Assembly (NCBI RefSeq): GCF_905404315.1
Contig: NC_066272.1
Location: 4,216,001-4,280,000 of the forward strand
DNA from: Leptidea sinapis
Taxonomy: Eukaryota > Arthropoda > Insecta > Lepidoptera > Pieridae
DNA: 64,000 bases
Reading direction: 5' to 3'
Shown here: in pieces, positions 33,077 through 44,548 of the stretch
How the letters are laid out: each line of letters starts with the position of its first letter
How positions within the stretch are numbered: the first letter of the stretch is position 1
Made by a program: the position numbers and the translations under genes
Notes under the pieces: model-generated
The model's database searches: none
Seen by the model: the letters and a program-made list of their open reading frames with translations, nothing else
Told to the model about the DNA's origin: nothing

Positions 33077-33916
33077 TTACGCGTATATACATTATATTTT
33101 TTGATATTCATAAGTGTCATTTCCGTGACCTGAGTGAATAAAGTGATTTTGATTTGATTTGATGTTTATGATAAATAGTCCTACAAAAAAGCCCAGTTAC
33201 GCGTATATATATTATATTTTTTGATATTCATAAGTGTCATTTCCGTGACCTAAGTGAATAAAGTGATCTTGATTTGATTTGATGTTTACGATAAATAGTC
33301 CTACAAAAAAGCCCAGTTACGCGTATATACATTATATTTTTTGATATTCATAAGTGTCATTTCCGTGACCTAAGTGAATAAAGTGATCTTGATTTGATTT
33401 GATGTTTATGATAAATAGTCCTACAAAAAAGCCCAGTTACGCGTATATATATTATATTTTTTGATATTCATAAGTGTCATTTCCGTGACCTAAGTGAATA
33501 AAGTGATCTTGATTTGATTTGATGTTTACGATAAATAGTCCTACAAAAAAGCCCAGTTACGCGTATATACATTATATTTTTTGATATTCATAAGTGTCAT
33601 TTCCGTGACCTAAGTGAATAAAGTGATCTTGATTTGATTTGATGTTTATGATAAATAGTCCTACAAAAAAGCCCAGTTACGCGTATATATATTATATTTT
33701 TTGATATTCATAAGTGTCATTTCCGTGACCTAAGTGAATAAAGTGATCTTGATTTGATTTGATGTTTACGATAAATAGTCCTACAAAAAAGCCCAGTTAC
33801 GCGTATATACATTATATTTTTTGATATTCATAAGTGTCATTTCCGTGACCTAAGTGAATAAAGTGATTTTGATTTGATTTGATGTTTACGATAAATAGTC
33901 CTACAAAAAAGCCCAG
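33077..33916. repeat. 120-bp satellite, 7 copies in 240-bp dimers
   Basis: Seven units of exactly 120 bp, starting TTACGCGTATATA and ending CTACAAAAAAGCCCAG. Variants alternate: units 1, 3 and 5 have ATATAC..TTTATG, units 2, 4 and 6 have ATATAT..TTTACG, and unit 7 is mixed (ATATAC..TTTACG). So the array grew as 240-bp dimers. Each unit holds GTGAATAAAGTGAT with GATTTGATTTGATG, which looks like a LINE 3' end with a GATTT tail. No coding. Confidence 0.95.
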
Positions 33917-34230
33917 GACAGCATAATATATCTCTCTTTTATGTAAAAGCCAAAATAGTGAACCATTAATACAAAAAAAATTGATAATTTATTTCTAACG
34001 CACATATTTTGGTCTATCAAAGTATAAACTTTATCACATCTGATATATAAAGTAGATAGTTTTTATCTATAATAGTACATTATTTAAACAAATAATTGAA
34101 TAGTTATGACGATCACGATAAACAACCGAGTGCACGATATTATGGTGCGGTCGGGTAGCGGGCGTTAGGACGGGCTTACGGGTGACCGGACTACTGCGGG
34201 CGGAGTATTTATTATTTTAAAACACCAGCA
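33917..34230. other. Unassigned, includes a GC-rich island
   Basis: AT-rich sequence with a short GC-rich patch (34130-34205, GGTCGGGTAGCGGGCGTTAG). I recognise no gene. The GC patch stands out against its surroundings and may be another element's end. Confidence 0.4.
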
Positions 34231-34234
34231 GCTA

Positions 34235-34335
34235 CAAATAAAAGTTGCATTTTAAATGACTATTAACAAATCGCAGGGTCAAACCTAAAAAGAAGCAGGA
34301 ATACATTTGGGAATTAAGCAATCCATTCTCTATAC
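34235..34335 (+). pseudogene. Helitron helicase fragment
   Basis: The + strand reads MTINKSQGQT, a stop, then KEAGIHLG. MTINKSQGQT is the conserved C-terminal motif of the Pif1-like helicase of Helitron RepHel proteins. Only about 30 residues remain with an in-frame stop. The nearby Helitron at 35879 carries the same motif on the other strand. Confidence 0.6.
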
Positions 34336-35878
34336 AAAGAGTTGTGTATTTTATAACCATCGTAGCTAAGTGTATAACTTAATCGGAAAGCTGCCTCGCT
34401 TCGAGTGCTCTAACATCCGGCTGGGAAAGGATCAAAACCTGGAAGTGACTCTGATAAGGAAACCAGATCCTGTCCGCGACCATAGTTGTTTCAGTAAACT
34501 GTACACTCGTTAGTGAGGTATGACAATATTAAATTGAAACTTTAGTGAAGTAATGAAACTTTGTTACTTCTTTGTTGTTAGAAAATATCCGTACGGATTT
34601 TGTGTAGTGCTTATTGATAATTTGTCGCGTTTAAAAATAATTAACGCACATTATATCGCTTCTATTTAATCGCGAAAATGATGTAACTTCTTCGTGAGAC
34701 ATGGTTTGTTGACCGCCGAATGCATGGGTCCAATTTAAATCGTAAAAATGCAGAAAAGTAATTTCGCCTGCGTAAGATTCTTTTTTTTTAGAGGACATGG
34801 CGGGTTTGGGTTGCTGTTGCTTTACATTCAGTCAATTGAATGATAAAAATTTATCTAAATTCAAAATGATTTTAATTGCGTTGTTTATTTGTTAACAAGT
34901 TTTATTGTTTTCAATATTAGATCTTAAATTCATTAATGTATTACTAGTATTGGCTAGTAATAGCAACAGGTTTTAAATGTCATGAGTTTGCTATAAGACA
35001 CGTTAGTATCCATCCCTACTCTGTTCTATTGTGCGCGCGTCCCCGTCTATCACATGACGATTTTCAATACTGTTGTGGGAAATAGTAAATAACAAATCAA
35101 AGAATAAAATATGCTTTTATCCTCTATCAAAAACCATAAAATATCGTGTGCTGCTAAATCTGAGGTTGGTGCTGCTCGTCAATAAGTAGGATATACCTAA
35201 ATCAATCAAATTTTTTGGCCAGATTAGGTAATTTTTATTATCCTAGTGCTTACAAAAATAACTTCATTTAAGTAATTCTTAATCCTGCCGTGATTTAATC
35301 TGTACATAAATATTATCTCACGATTTAGAAAAATCTAATCAAGAAACAGTGTACGAGAAAGCACAAAGGATTCAAGCAGCATCCAAAATGTAATTGCTAA
35401 CAACTAAAAAAAATATCTATTATTGACTATAAATTCACAGTTATGCAAAAATTAAAATATTGCATAGTATTTTTTGTAATTAAGGCATTGCAAAACAAGA
35501 ATTGGTATAGAATGACGCAACACAATCCTGATAGTATTGCAATACGTTCGCCTTTATGTCTTATGTGTATAATGTTATAAAATCGCAGTTTCAAATATTT
35601 TTAATTTTAAGAATACGAAACCATATATTGCGAACGCTCCAACAAAGATCAGAAGGTGTGGTGTTCAAATAATTATTATAATTATAAATTTTCATAAGGG
35701 GTGCGCAACCAGACATGCATATATTAAAAAAGGCACGTGCGCCGTTAGACTTTAAAATTTTTTCATTATCTAGCTGTGAATATTAAAAATTTCAACCCCA
35801 CGTGGATTTAAAATGCTGCTAAAAAAGTTTATAAAATTGTATGGGATAATTAAAATTAACAGACAGTTTTATATTAAT
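34336..35878. other. Unassigned AT-rich DNA
   Basis: No frame above 60 codons with any recognisable motif and no repeat match within the window that I could see. A few CG-containing stretches (34430-34480, 35035-35055). Confidence 0.5.
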
Positions 35879-36060
35879 ACTAGCGGACCCGACAGACGTT
35901 GTTCTGTTAAAAAAAACTCTCGCCGATGGAATTTCGTAAAATCCGCTGATTCTTAGCTGACCTCTACTCGACGAAAGGAATATTCCTACCAAATTTCAAG
36001 TCTCTACGTCTTATGGTTCCAGAGATATCGTGATGAGTGACTATATACGTGGAAATCTCT

Positions 36061-36190
36061 TATACATATAGATTGACCATGGGAAATGGATTTTCTAGAT
36101 TCAGACCACAAACTTTCAAGAATTGGCCTTGAGATTTGTTAATGGTCATGGCGAATGCAAGACGGATCGGAAATTAAAGATTTGCGGGCT
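36061..36190 (-). pseudogene. Helitron RepHel, helicase C-terminus
   Basis: The - strand reads PIRLAFAMTINKSQGQ, then FLKVCGLNLENPFPM, the last conserved helicase motif of Helitron RepHel proteins (a rolling-circle Rep endonuclease fused to a Pif1-type SF1 helicase). Upstream the reading is shuffled by indels, so the rest of the helicase cannot be followed. Confidence 0.75.
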
Positions 36191-36547
36191 AACTCGACAT
36201 GCAAATGTTCATGGAGTAGTTGCTCCAGATCATGAAGAATTGCTATTATCATTTCTGTATTGATCTCTTCATGTCGTTGTTCCTCCATGGTGCCCATGAA
36301 ATATAATTGCTAAAATTTATGGTGTGCCTCTTCGAGAGATTGCAATGATCCAATTCGATGGTGAATCTGTCCTTGTATCTACAAAATCAAAAGCAAAGTC
36401 CGTATTACTGATTTGTAAACACTTACTTTTAGAATTAGCATACGTAATACATAGGAATAAGTATTGCAGGTATGTTATTCTTCTACTATATTGTGTGTAA
36501 CAATATAAATAAATTAATACCCTGAATGTCGGATTAAATCGTTGTTC

Positions 36548-36745
36548 TTAGATAATGTCTGCCTCAAATGAGGACATTTGGAAACAAACATTGTTTTTTT
36601 GAATGTTTGCTAGAAAATGTCGTGATTCGGTAGTTTCCCACTTCTCCGAAAAATACTTGCAAACAACGTCCATTGACTCAATGTGAACGCTAGTATGCAA
36701 GCGGTAATCAGTACTGCAATCGTATCGAAACGCTGCTCGATTCAA
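36548..36745 (-). pseudogene. Helitron RepHel, N-terminal region
   Basis: A 65-residue frame with AAFRYDCSTDYRLHTSVHI, MDVVCKYF..KW and SRHFLANIQKNNVCFQMSSF, matching the region before and at the start of the Helitron-like N domain of insect RepHel. The normal CxxC...CC zinc-like cluster after KW is missing, so two segments are fused by an internal deletion. Inactive. Confidence 0.65.
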
Positions 36746-37350
36746 ATCAGTACTTCATAAATTTCTTCTTGTGCGTCGAAAATTATCTAGTTGTTGATCT
36801 CTGAGGCTTACTGGCTGCCTCGCTTTGCTCTTGTGATTCAGAAACACAACGTCGAGCCCATACTAACGCGGTGCTTTTTATCTGCAATTTCTTGTTCTTC
36901 GTCAGTTCAATTCGCAATGTTTCGAATCCTAGTTGCTAATCGTCTATGTCGGGAAAGATGGAACAATAAGCTAATAGAAACTTGAAACAGACACACCCAC
37001 CCAATGACATTCTATACATAAGAACGTCATTGCACCCACCAGTCAACTTGAATAACGTGACGTGCACTGTCAGTTGTATTTTATTACTCATGTAGCGTGA
37101 AACTGACAAAAAACTTCATTGAATTCTTTCTATTCTCGAGATGTCATGAAAATGTCAAACCATACAAAATGTTTGAGAAAATAAATGTTTTTATAATTAT
37201 ATTTTTTTGTGATTTTTTCAATATTTTATTACTTATTATTCTATTCCGGACTAAGAGAAATCCAAAAAAATCAAACAACAGAAAAATTGGTCTAGCCGTT
37301 CTTGAGTTATAAATGGTGTAACTAACACGACTTTGTTTAATATATATAGA

Positions 37351-38077
37351 TTGATATTACATAGCTACTTTCTTTTCTTTCGTAATAATGGTCCCTGAAA
37401 GCATTTATCATAATTTTTCAATTTATTGAACAATCGGATATACTTTGTTGTACAGCAATTTATTGATGATAATTGACAATATTTTTGTTTGTATGTATAT
37501 TTAAAGTTAACATATTATATAACCGTTTGAATTAATTAATGTTAAGCAATTATGCCGTAAATATTATTTTTCATTATTATATTCCATACATTTAATGGTA
37601 GTGGTTACAACATTATATAAATTAAAACCATGAAATTGATCTTTCTTACACAGCAGTTGCAGGTTGGTTCAATATGGGTATCACCAAAAAATATGCATAC
37701 ACCTAATATAACCTAAAATTAATATTCAATAAGCGTTTTCCTCTAGTCAATTGATTTACAAACAATCTAAAATGACACAGGAAATATAAGTACCACTTAT
37801 TATTAGTAGATATCTCGCAAATAAATGAACGTCCTTAAGGAAATGAATTTCATCTGAGTTACAACACAGATTTCCTTTCAGTGCCTATACGTGATAATAT
37901 CTATTCTCAGCTCAAAACTATCAATGTTAACAATTAAAACTAAATCTATAATAAGATAAGAATTTGTATATAACTTATATATTGTATTTAGTATATAATA
38001 TTCATTTCATACCTTACATTATCTATCTATTACATACCATTAGGTAAGCCAATAGTATTTAAATTTGTAAGCAAAAT
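37351..38077. other. Unassigned AT-rich DNA
   Basis: No recognisable motif. Confidence 0.5.
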
Positions 38078-38205
38078 TTAAGAATGATGCGGCATCCGAA
38101 CCCGCGACCTCTCGGGTTCCATCCGTTCCGTAAACCTTGGTATATCTTGTTCAACGCTCAGGTTGTGGCTCCATCTACAGGATCTATTTTACAGTTGATG
38201 TCATG
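38078..38205 (-). repeat. Degraded tRNA-like dispersed repeat
   Basis: The - strand shares AGATCCTGTAGATGGAGCC and ACAACCTGAG..GTTGAACAA with the element at 50395-50630, then GAGGTCGCGGGTTCGGAT with a B-box-like core and GCCGCATCATTC. The D-arm/A-box half is deleted. It is a third copy of that family, on the other strand. Confidence 0.6.
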
Positions 38206-38221
38206 TCTATTTCAATATTCA

Positions 38222-39010
38222 TTCAAGTCAAGTCAAGTCAAGTCAAAAAATCTTTATTCACTGTAAAATTTTATAAGTTATTTAATACAAGTCAGGATGA
38301 AGTACAAAAGTTACAATAGCATTCAAATGAGTATAACAATATTCATTCAACAAAATTTAGAACATTAATTCCAACTATCTTTGTCATTAAAATAATCTTT
38401 CACATTATAATAGGCCTTAGATGTTAATTTATTTTTTACGACACATTTAAAATTTTTAATAGGTAATATTTTAATTTCATTTGGAGTTAATTATAATTTA
38501 CACAATCCACTTTAAAAGATTTAGCAATTTTACGGAACCAAGTAGATGGAATTGCCAGTTTATGTTTATTTCGAGTATTGACACTGTGTACATCACTATT
38601 CTTTTTAAATTGGCTAATTTTTTATGAGTGTATAGGAAGTTCTCATATATGTGCTGGCAGTGTACTGTCATAATATTTATTTCACTAAACATTTCTCTCA
38701 ATGAATCCCTTGAACGCATTTTATAGACTGCTCGAATTGCTCTTTTCTGCAACACAAATATGTTTTCAATATCTGCATCTGTGGTTGAAAGACCTTGAGT
38801 AAAATCATATTGTTTATTATGCATGAGGTTATTATTGTAAAAATGGTTAATTAATTGCGTTAACATACTTTTTTCGAAAATCTTGCTAAAGGTAAGGTAG
38901 TTCTTGCTAAGGTAGTACTGATATGGGTCTAAAATTGGTGAGGTCAGCTTTATCTCCCGATTTAAATAGAGGAGTGATCATTAGCGAGTGTATTCGAGGT
39001 AGATTTCGAA
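38222..39010 (-). mobile_element. J1 LINE, 5'-truncated and internally deleted
   Basis: On the - strand: ITPLFKSGDKADLTNFRPISVLP, a short slipped stretch, then the fragment at 38498-38866, the 3' UTR and a (TTGAC)n tail on the + strand as AAGTCAAGTCAAGTCAAGTC (38225-38246). It gives a J1 3' UTR uninterrupted by J2. The tail repeat differs from the TTTGAC form in the unit. Confidence 0.82.
38498..38866 (-). pseudogene. J1 ORF2 with RT core deleted
   Basis: A 122-residue frame that jumps from the RT entry motif (NKQYDFTQGLSTTDA, residues 17-31) straight to the post-RT region (DIENIFVLQKRAIRAVY). About 230 residues including all catalytic motifs are missing, yet the frame is kept across the joint. 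A later frameshift scrambles the last third (the J1 tail continues in another frame). Non-functional. Confidence 0.75.
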
Positions 39011-39659
39011 GTTTTTCAAAGTTACTGGTGGTAAAAGTTTTAGAAGACATATGATAAAACAACTGTTTGGACAAAGACTTTGCTTAACCTGTGGTTTTAT
39101 AAAAACATATGAGAATTTAATTTTGTTTGGGCTTTTACAGAAACATGTATTAATTATAAAAATACTGAGGCCACCTTTTTACTTTCAGTCATAATTTAAA
39201 TGGAACTATAAAAATAACATGGTGTTGCGTGCTGGTTTTAATAATATCGTTCTATGGCCTGTAATGACTTTAGTAATTTGCTGTAATAATGTAGTAAATG
39301 TTCAGCCAAAGCTTGAGTTTCATTTATAATAATTACTTTTGTATAAACAATAATTGGTTTAGTATTAAGTTTATAATGGGCGATCTATTGCAGGAATATA
39401 ATTAACCCGCAGTTATGATCTATGTTGTAGTTGTAGTAATCAAATAAAAATTACCATGTACGTTCGATTCACAACTGCCTTTACATTTATAAGTATAAGG
39501 TTGATTTACGCAGATAAATAAGATAACATCGCTACGTATTAGAGCATTTTATTATAAGTTATGAATTGCAACATATTATTGTATTTTTTTGTGAGTAGAT
39601 GACGCTGCAAACATTTTAGTCACTTTTTGATGCCATTTTGAACAATTTTTCTGCCAATA
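39011..39659. other. Unassigned AT-rich DNA
   Basis: No motif recognised. Confidence 0.5.
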
Positions 39660-39840
39660 TTTTAATTTATTTAAAATTTTGTCTTAACGATTCTCCAGGT
39701 AATGAGTTACTAATAGCGTGAAAAGCCCTCATCTGCAGTAATAGTGTAGCATTAATATCTGCTGAATTGCCTCATAATAATATACCATATGAAAATTGCA
39801 TAGTATGAAAACAGTTATAGTAAACTAGGCGGTCCGTACC
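39660..39840 (-). pseudogene. Jockey-like LINE fragment (post-RT region)
   Basis: The - strand reads SYGILL, then NSADINATLLLQMRAFHAISN, matching WGSAADINTIFVLQKRAIHAIYN of J2. About 60 residues; both ends are lost. Confidence 0.6.
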
Positions 39841-40435
39841 TATAAAAACACCAAATGATAAAAGCATATTATTATGATAATATGTATCTTGCCAATAAAC
39901 ATCTATAAAATGCTAAAATAAATGCTAAAATACTATAAGCTTTGAGAAATTTAATTTAACAGTCGGTTGAAACAGAAAATGTCAAGTATATCTTTGTATA
40001 TGCGTAGGTAAAAGAGAGCAAGTAAAATTCTATTTTCAAGCAAAAATAAGAGCTTCACCATATTGGTACACACAATTTAATTTTATCTTGTCATAAATAT
40101 GGCTACAACTAAAAACCTATTGTGTTTTTATGTTAGAATTTTCGTTCTTTAACGCCATTTCACATAATATATTTTTGAGATTAATATTAATTACAGTAAA
40201 AGACTGAGGTAGTAGAAAATAGAAATAGTATTTTCTTTGATGAACCCTCTAAATAGGGCCTGAAGGAGGTTTTTAATCAAAAAGTTTTCAGTTCAATATT
40301 TTTGTATGAAAATAACATGACTATTTTACAGCGTTATAAGCGGCTGTACGCATAGAAAGCGGCTGATTGACCCCGCTATATGCTCTAAAAAAGGAAGTTT
40401 TCAACCGTAAAATTACATTTTTGTAGCTTTTATTG
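39841..40435. other. Unassigned DNA
   Basis: AT-rich with no recognised feature. Confidence 0.5.
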
Positions 40436-40439
40436 AACT

Positions 40440-40760
40440 TTTTTTTAATAAATTACTTGCCCCCGTCCGAACGGGAAAGAGACTCACGTTTTGGAAGCTG
40501 GTGAAGCAGTTACCAATGGACATCTGCAACACCAGTGGTCAAGAGATGCGCTGCCAGTCTTAAAGTTGATAATAAATAATATTGAAGATCTCTAAGTCGT
40601 ATCGGTTCTGGAAAACTACGGCCAGTAATTGATTCCACAAAGTGACTTTGCGAGGAAAAAAAATTCTCGCACGATGAAACACGATGTGGGTGGAATTTCG
40701 GATTTTGACTGAATGTCCGGTGGTGGAATTCGATTGCTGGTATCAACCCAAACAACGTCG
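40440..40760 (-). pseudogene. LINE ORF2 C-terminus and 3' UTR relic
   Basis: The - strand begins LIPAIEFHHRTFSQNPKFHPHRV and, in a shifted frame, TLWNQLLAVVFQNRYDLEIF, the C-terminal pattern of a lepidopteran LINE (HHRT..HPHRV..LWN.LP..VF). It is followed by a 3' UTR-like stretch with GTTGCAGATGTCCATTGG. A relative of LINE-K but with distinct residues, so probably another family. Confidence 0.6.
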
Positions 40761-42303
40761 CTTAGCACTCGCTCTATTACATGAAAAAATGAGTTTTAAT
40801 AATGGTTGTGATGAATATTATAACGAATTAGCAAAAATATATGACTAAGCTAAAATTGCCACCGAGTCGTTTTTACACTGCTTCCTACTAGTTCATACTT
40901 TTATAAGGAGCTCTGCAACATCGCTTGATGACTCTATAGCAGTAGATAGTTGTAGAAGATATAACAACTTGAAGAATAAATTGAGGATTCCTTAAATAAT
41001 AAGTAAGCCGTCGAAAATAAATTCACACATTCTAAGCTTTAAGCTCAACTTATAGCTAAGCTGAGCGTGATAATGTCACAACTAGCATTAGATCCACCTA
41101 ATATTAAGAGAAAATATAATGCAAATCGTAACACATCACAACACAAGTACCGTACCGCACTACGCTCCGTACACGCAGACAGTCCTAAAATTGTGTCTTA
41201 TTTGTCCATAACATCACACACCACACAATGTGCACTATTATTTGGGGCAGAAGTGTTAGCAAAACTGCCCAGGATGAACTCACTACATATGTTGTAAGTT
41301 ATTTATTATGTTTCTATTGAAACAAAATAAAAAACTTGATTTACTTTCTTATACAGTATTTAGCCTCAAGCTTTGTATAACCGGGTACCAGACAACAATA
41401 GCATTAAAATAATCTAACTAACTATATTTAAATAAATAACCATAATTCAATCTCAAATAATATAAATGTTTAAAATAAAAGTTAAATATTGACGTAAGTG
41501 AGGTTTGAAATGAGATTAGCAAGTTTTGTTAAGGGCCAACCAATTCCGCTTCTGATAAATGAGCTAAGTAAAGTGTGTGAGCATTTCTTGTTTGCTTCTA
41601 ATTAATTATTACTGGTTGAGTAGCGTCGCGGATTGAGGGCACTAATAGAAGCCTTTAAGGCATAATATGTTGTTCAACTAAATGAATTACACAACTAGCT
41701 AAAGAAAATTTTGCCCCGAATATGCATGTACACTGTCATAAAGTCATCTTATTTTCTGTCCATCCAATGACAGGCTACACAAGGTAAATATCTATATCAT
41801 AAAAATATTTGCTTAGTACTCAATTAAATCTTTTATTTAAATAAGAGTTTTGAATATAAATGCGAATAAAATAACTGTACTTTTTATACAAACCACTCAT
41901 TTATTTGGAAATGCAACGATCCGTAATTGGATAAAAAGGAAAGTTACTGGCAGCAAATCTTGGCAGCAACTGACAGCGGCGGTTTGTCTCAACTTGTTTT
42001 GTTTCTGGATCGTTATCGAGTTCTTTGCACGAGAAGCCATCAAGCTGTCCGATCAAGTTAGAAATTGGCGATAGTGGCTGCTGTCGGAAAGCTGTATCTA
42101 AAGATAAGCTTCGGGTTCAGAAAATTTTCCCTCGATTGAAAAATGTGCGGCTAAGCGATTTAGACCTTTTGTTATTAAGTTTTTGTAGATATATTGGTAT
42201 TGTTATCCTTATTTCTACGAATATACTTTAATTATTACATCCATTAAAAGGCAAAACATATAATATGTAGCTATAACTTCAGTTACAAATAAAACTTTAC
42301 TTT
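40761..42303. other. Unassigned DNA
   Basis: Short frames at 41067-41297 and 41850-42231 (+) show no known motif and poor composition for coding. No repeat recognised. Confidence 0.45.
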
Positions 42304-42633
42304 TCAATCGAAATAGCTACCTGTGCATTTAAAGTCAGCCGTACATCTGTCTGGCTCCGAGTTTATAGATTTACGTATTATTTTTATGGGCAATTTCGTC
42401 ATTTGATTGTTTTTTTGTTTCTTAAGCGACTCGGTTATGGCGTTTCGTTTAAAGCAGGCCATGTGTTCTAAAACGGAGAATAATTTGTAAGCAAAAGGAT
42501 CTGGGCTACAATAAGGCCAGCATTCAGCTTTGGCTGGAAGTCCGGAATTATAATGGAAATTCAATACATTTAAAAAAATGTACATATTTCTTAGATGATT
42601 ATCATAAAACGATCTAAGACAGGTATTAGACAT
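42304..42633 (-). CDS. Hypothetical 109-aa frame, doubtful
   Basis: I do not recognise it. It opens with MSNTCLRSFYDNHLRNMYIFL, has a cysteine cluster (AECWPYCSPDPFAYK, EHMACFKR) and a basic stretch (KKQKNNQMTKLPIKIIRK). There is no signal peptide, membrane segment or homolog I can name. It is the longest frame in the transposon-poor 41-44 kb stretch and might be an exon or a decayed element; chance is just as likely in AT-rich DNA. Confidence 0.15.
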   Translation of the reverse strand: MSNTCLRSFYDNHLRNMYIFLNVLNFHYNSGLPAKAECWPYCSPDPFAYKLFSVLEHMACFKRNAITESLKKQKNNQMTKLPIKIIRKSINSEPDRCTADFKCTGSYFD

Positions 42634-44177
42634 ACTTTGGGATGAGGCTTCACTCCTTTTTCACAAAAAATATGCTTTGTGACTCTTTGATAAAGCACCC
42701 TTCACCAAACCATGATTGACACAGGATTATATCAAGTTGCACTTCACCCACCTTAAGTTCTACAGCTTTTTTGGAGTTATGAGCTTACATTTTCCTATTA
42801 TTATTGCAGCATGTCCTGTATATCGGTGAAAAACATCGAGCTTCAGGTGATGAAGTGATAGAGTTCTAGCAGTAATCTTCGCTTCTTGCCATAAAATATT
42901 TGTTTCTCTATAGGAATTAAAAAATACATATGTTAGTATTTTAAAAGCACGCTGATACTCTGATCGACAAATGCCTAGCTTCCTGATAGACAATCATTGA
43001 GAATATGTTTTCTTTACCCATTCAATTATATTATGATTTAATATATATCTGAAAAATATATGTGAAATGGAGGGAAATTTGCATACGTGAAAAAGATATA
43101 TAAATTTCAAGTTTTTAAAGTTTTAAAATCTTTGTAGAACAATTTTAAAGCAAAATAAATAAAAATAGAATAACTTTAACAAAATAAAAGTAGGAATATT
43201 GTGCATAATCTTGTTGTAATGAAAAAGGATGGTTAGGTTTTGATGTGGATGTGTTTGTGTAAATAGTTTCTTTTAAAGTTGTAAAACAAAGTATTAGATA
43301 TATCTATTACTTATTAAATTGAATAAGTACAGTAACAGTTTTTTTGTTTCTTCTTAGAATTTCTTTGATCTGATAGAATCTGATATATGTTTTCTATTTG
43401 TATAACCATAAATGATAAATAAGATACATCGAAATATTTAGATGAGATGGCTTGTGAATCCAAAAAACTATTTTTGCTAAACCATATCATTCACACAAAC
43501 TCAATAGGTACTATATAAAATAATAATAATATTAAACATAACACATACTAAACAGCATATCTTAATTCAATAGAAGCCAAAATATATTAATTTGATGATA
43601 GTATTCCATTTCATGTTGATCCCAAAGAATGTTTTTAAGACATTCATCCAATGGGCTCCATGGCGTGTTATCAATAAAACATACTTTACTCTCAGACGAA
43701 TAAGCTCTTTATTAAGTTATCTTCCACCACAAAACGTTGCTGTATTGATAATCCTACCTATCGTTAATTCGGCTTCAGAGTTTCATTCGGGTTGTTTATT
43801 TTGGTTCCATGAGAAAATACGGGAGTTAAACACCAAAAATGCGTATATGTGGCTTTTATGAGTATTCAAATTGTATACTTTAAATTTATCTTAATTCAAT
43901 TATGACAATGTTTTATTAATCAATGAATTAACTCTAAAATATTGCAAATAGAATATTGTTCTTAGGCAGTGGTAAGCCCACTTAACAATTCCTTAACCGT
44001 TGTTCTATCTATACCATTAGACATATAAATAAAATTAAAGCGTATATATTGTATTTATATCATCAGAATATAATACATATATTTCAATGTTCGACTGTGC
44101 CTGTCTGTTCTGGTTATCTCCAGAATTCATGTAAGAAAATTAATAAATTAAACCAATAAAATTGGCAACAGTACAAC
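42634..44177. other. Unassigned AT-rich DNA
   Basis: No recognisable gene or repeat. The 43592-43861 (+) frame is hydrophobic and low in complexity and resembles no family I know. Confidence 0.45.
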
Positions 44178-44548
44178 GGCATAGTGGAAGCGTGCTGGGC
44201 CCATAACCTGGTGATATAAGAATAAAGGAAATTAAAATGAAAGAAATATTTTATTAATTATTATTAAAGTAAAAAAACTAACAGTGAACAATGACAATTG
44301 ACGACGGAGTTTAAGCCAGTATGGAGTATACCAATAGAAATGACATTGACATTACTCACATTGTCATTTCAACTAAGCGCGGGTGTCCGCAGTTTAAACA
44401 AATACAAATTCAGTGGTAGATTGCCATGTCAAAGGCAATCTAAGCGGGAGAAGTAGGGGCAGATTCAATATTGATAATTTAAAATATTAATGAAAGAACA
44501 TTTGAAGTCTTTTGAAGATAACAATCGTGGGAGGTAACCTCGTCAACA
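44178..44548 (-). mobile_element. Probable copia-type LTR with half-tRNA(iMet) primer-binding site
   Basis: The + strand 44183-44208 matches the 5' half of initiator tRNA-Met base for base, stopping right after the anticodon loop (GGGCCCATAACC). On the - strand this is GGTTATGGGCCCAGC, the primer-binding site type of copia elements, which prime with a tRNA-iMet half cut at this point. Directly before it the - strand has ATATCACCA, an LTR-like CA end. A TGTTGA start about 340 bp upstream (44548) would fit an LTR with AATAAA inside. No gag-pol or second LTR was found, so it is a fragment. Confidence 0.5.

Larger units (their letters stand above)
35879..37350 (-). mobile_element. Helitron, internally deleted relative of an autonomous element
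   Basis: On the - strand it starts TCTATATATATTAAACAAAG (37350) and ends CAACGTCTGTCGGGTCCG plus CTAGT (35879). Inside are N-terminal (36548-36745) and helicase C-terminal (36061-36190) pieces of RepHel in the right order, with the Rep endonuclease and most of the helicase missing. The same ACAACGTCTGTCGGG end recurs at 52661 and, changed, at 60432. Confidence 0.75.

Noticed and set aside
33077..33916. Regular direct repeats suggesting a CRISPR array
   Set aside because: The whole 120-bp unit repeats with no variable spacers, there are no cas genes, and the genome is an animal one.
43592..43861. 89-residue + strand frame as a membrane protein
   Set aside because: Hydrophobic residues follow from T-rich composition; no signal, family motif or conserved copy supports it.
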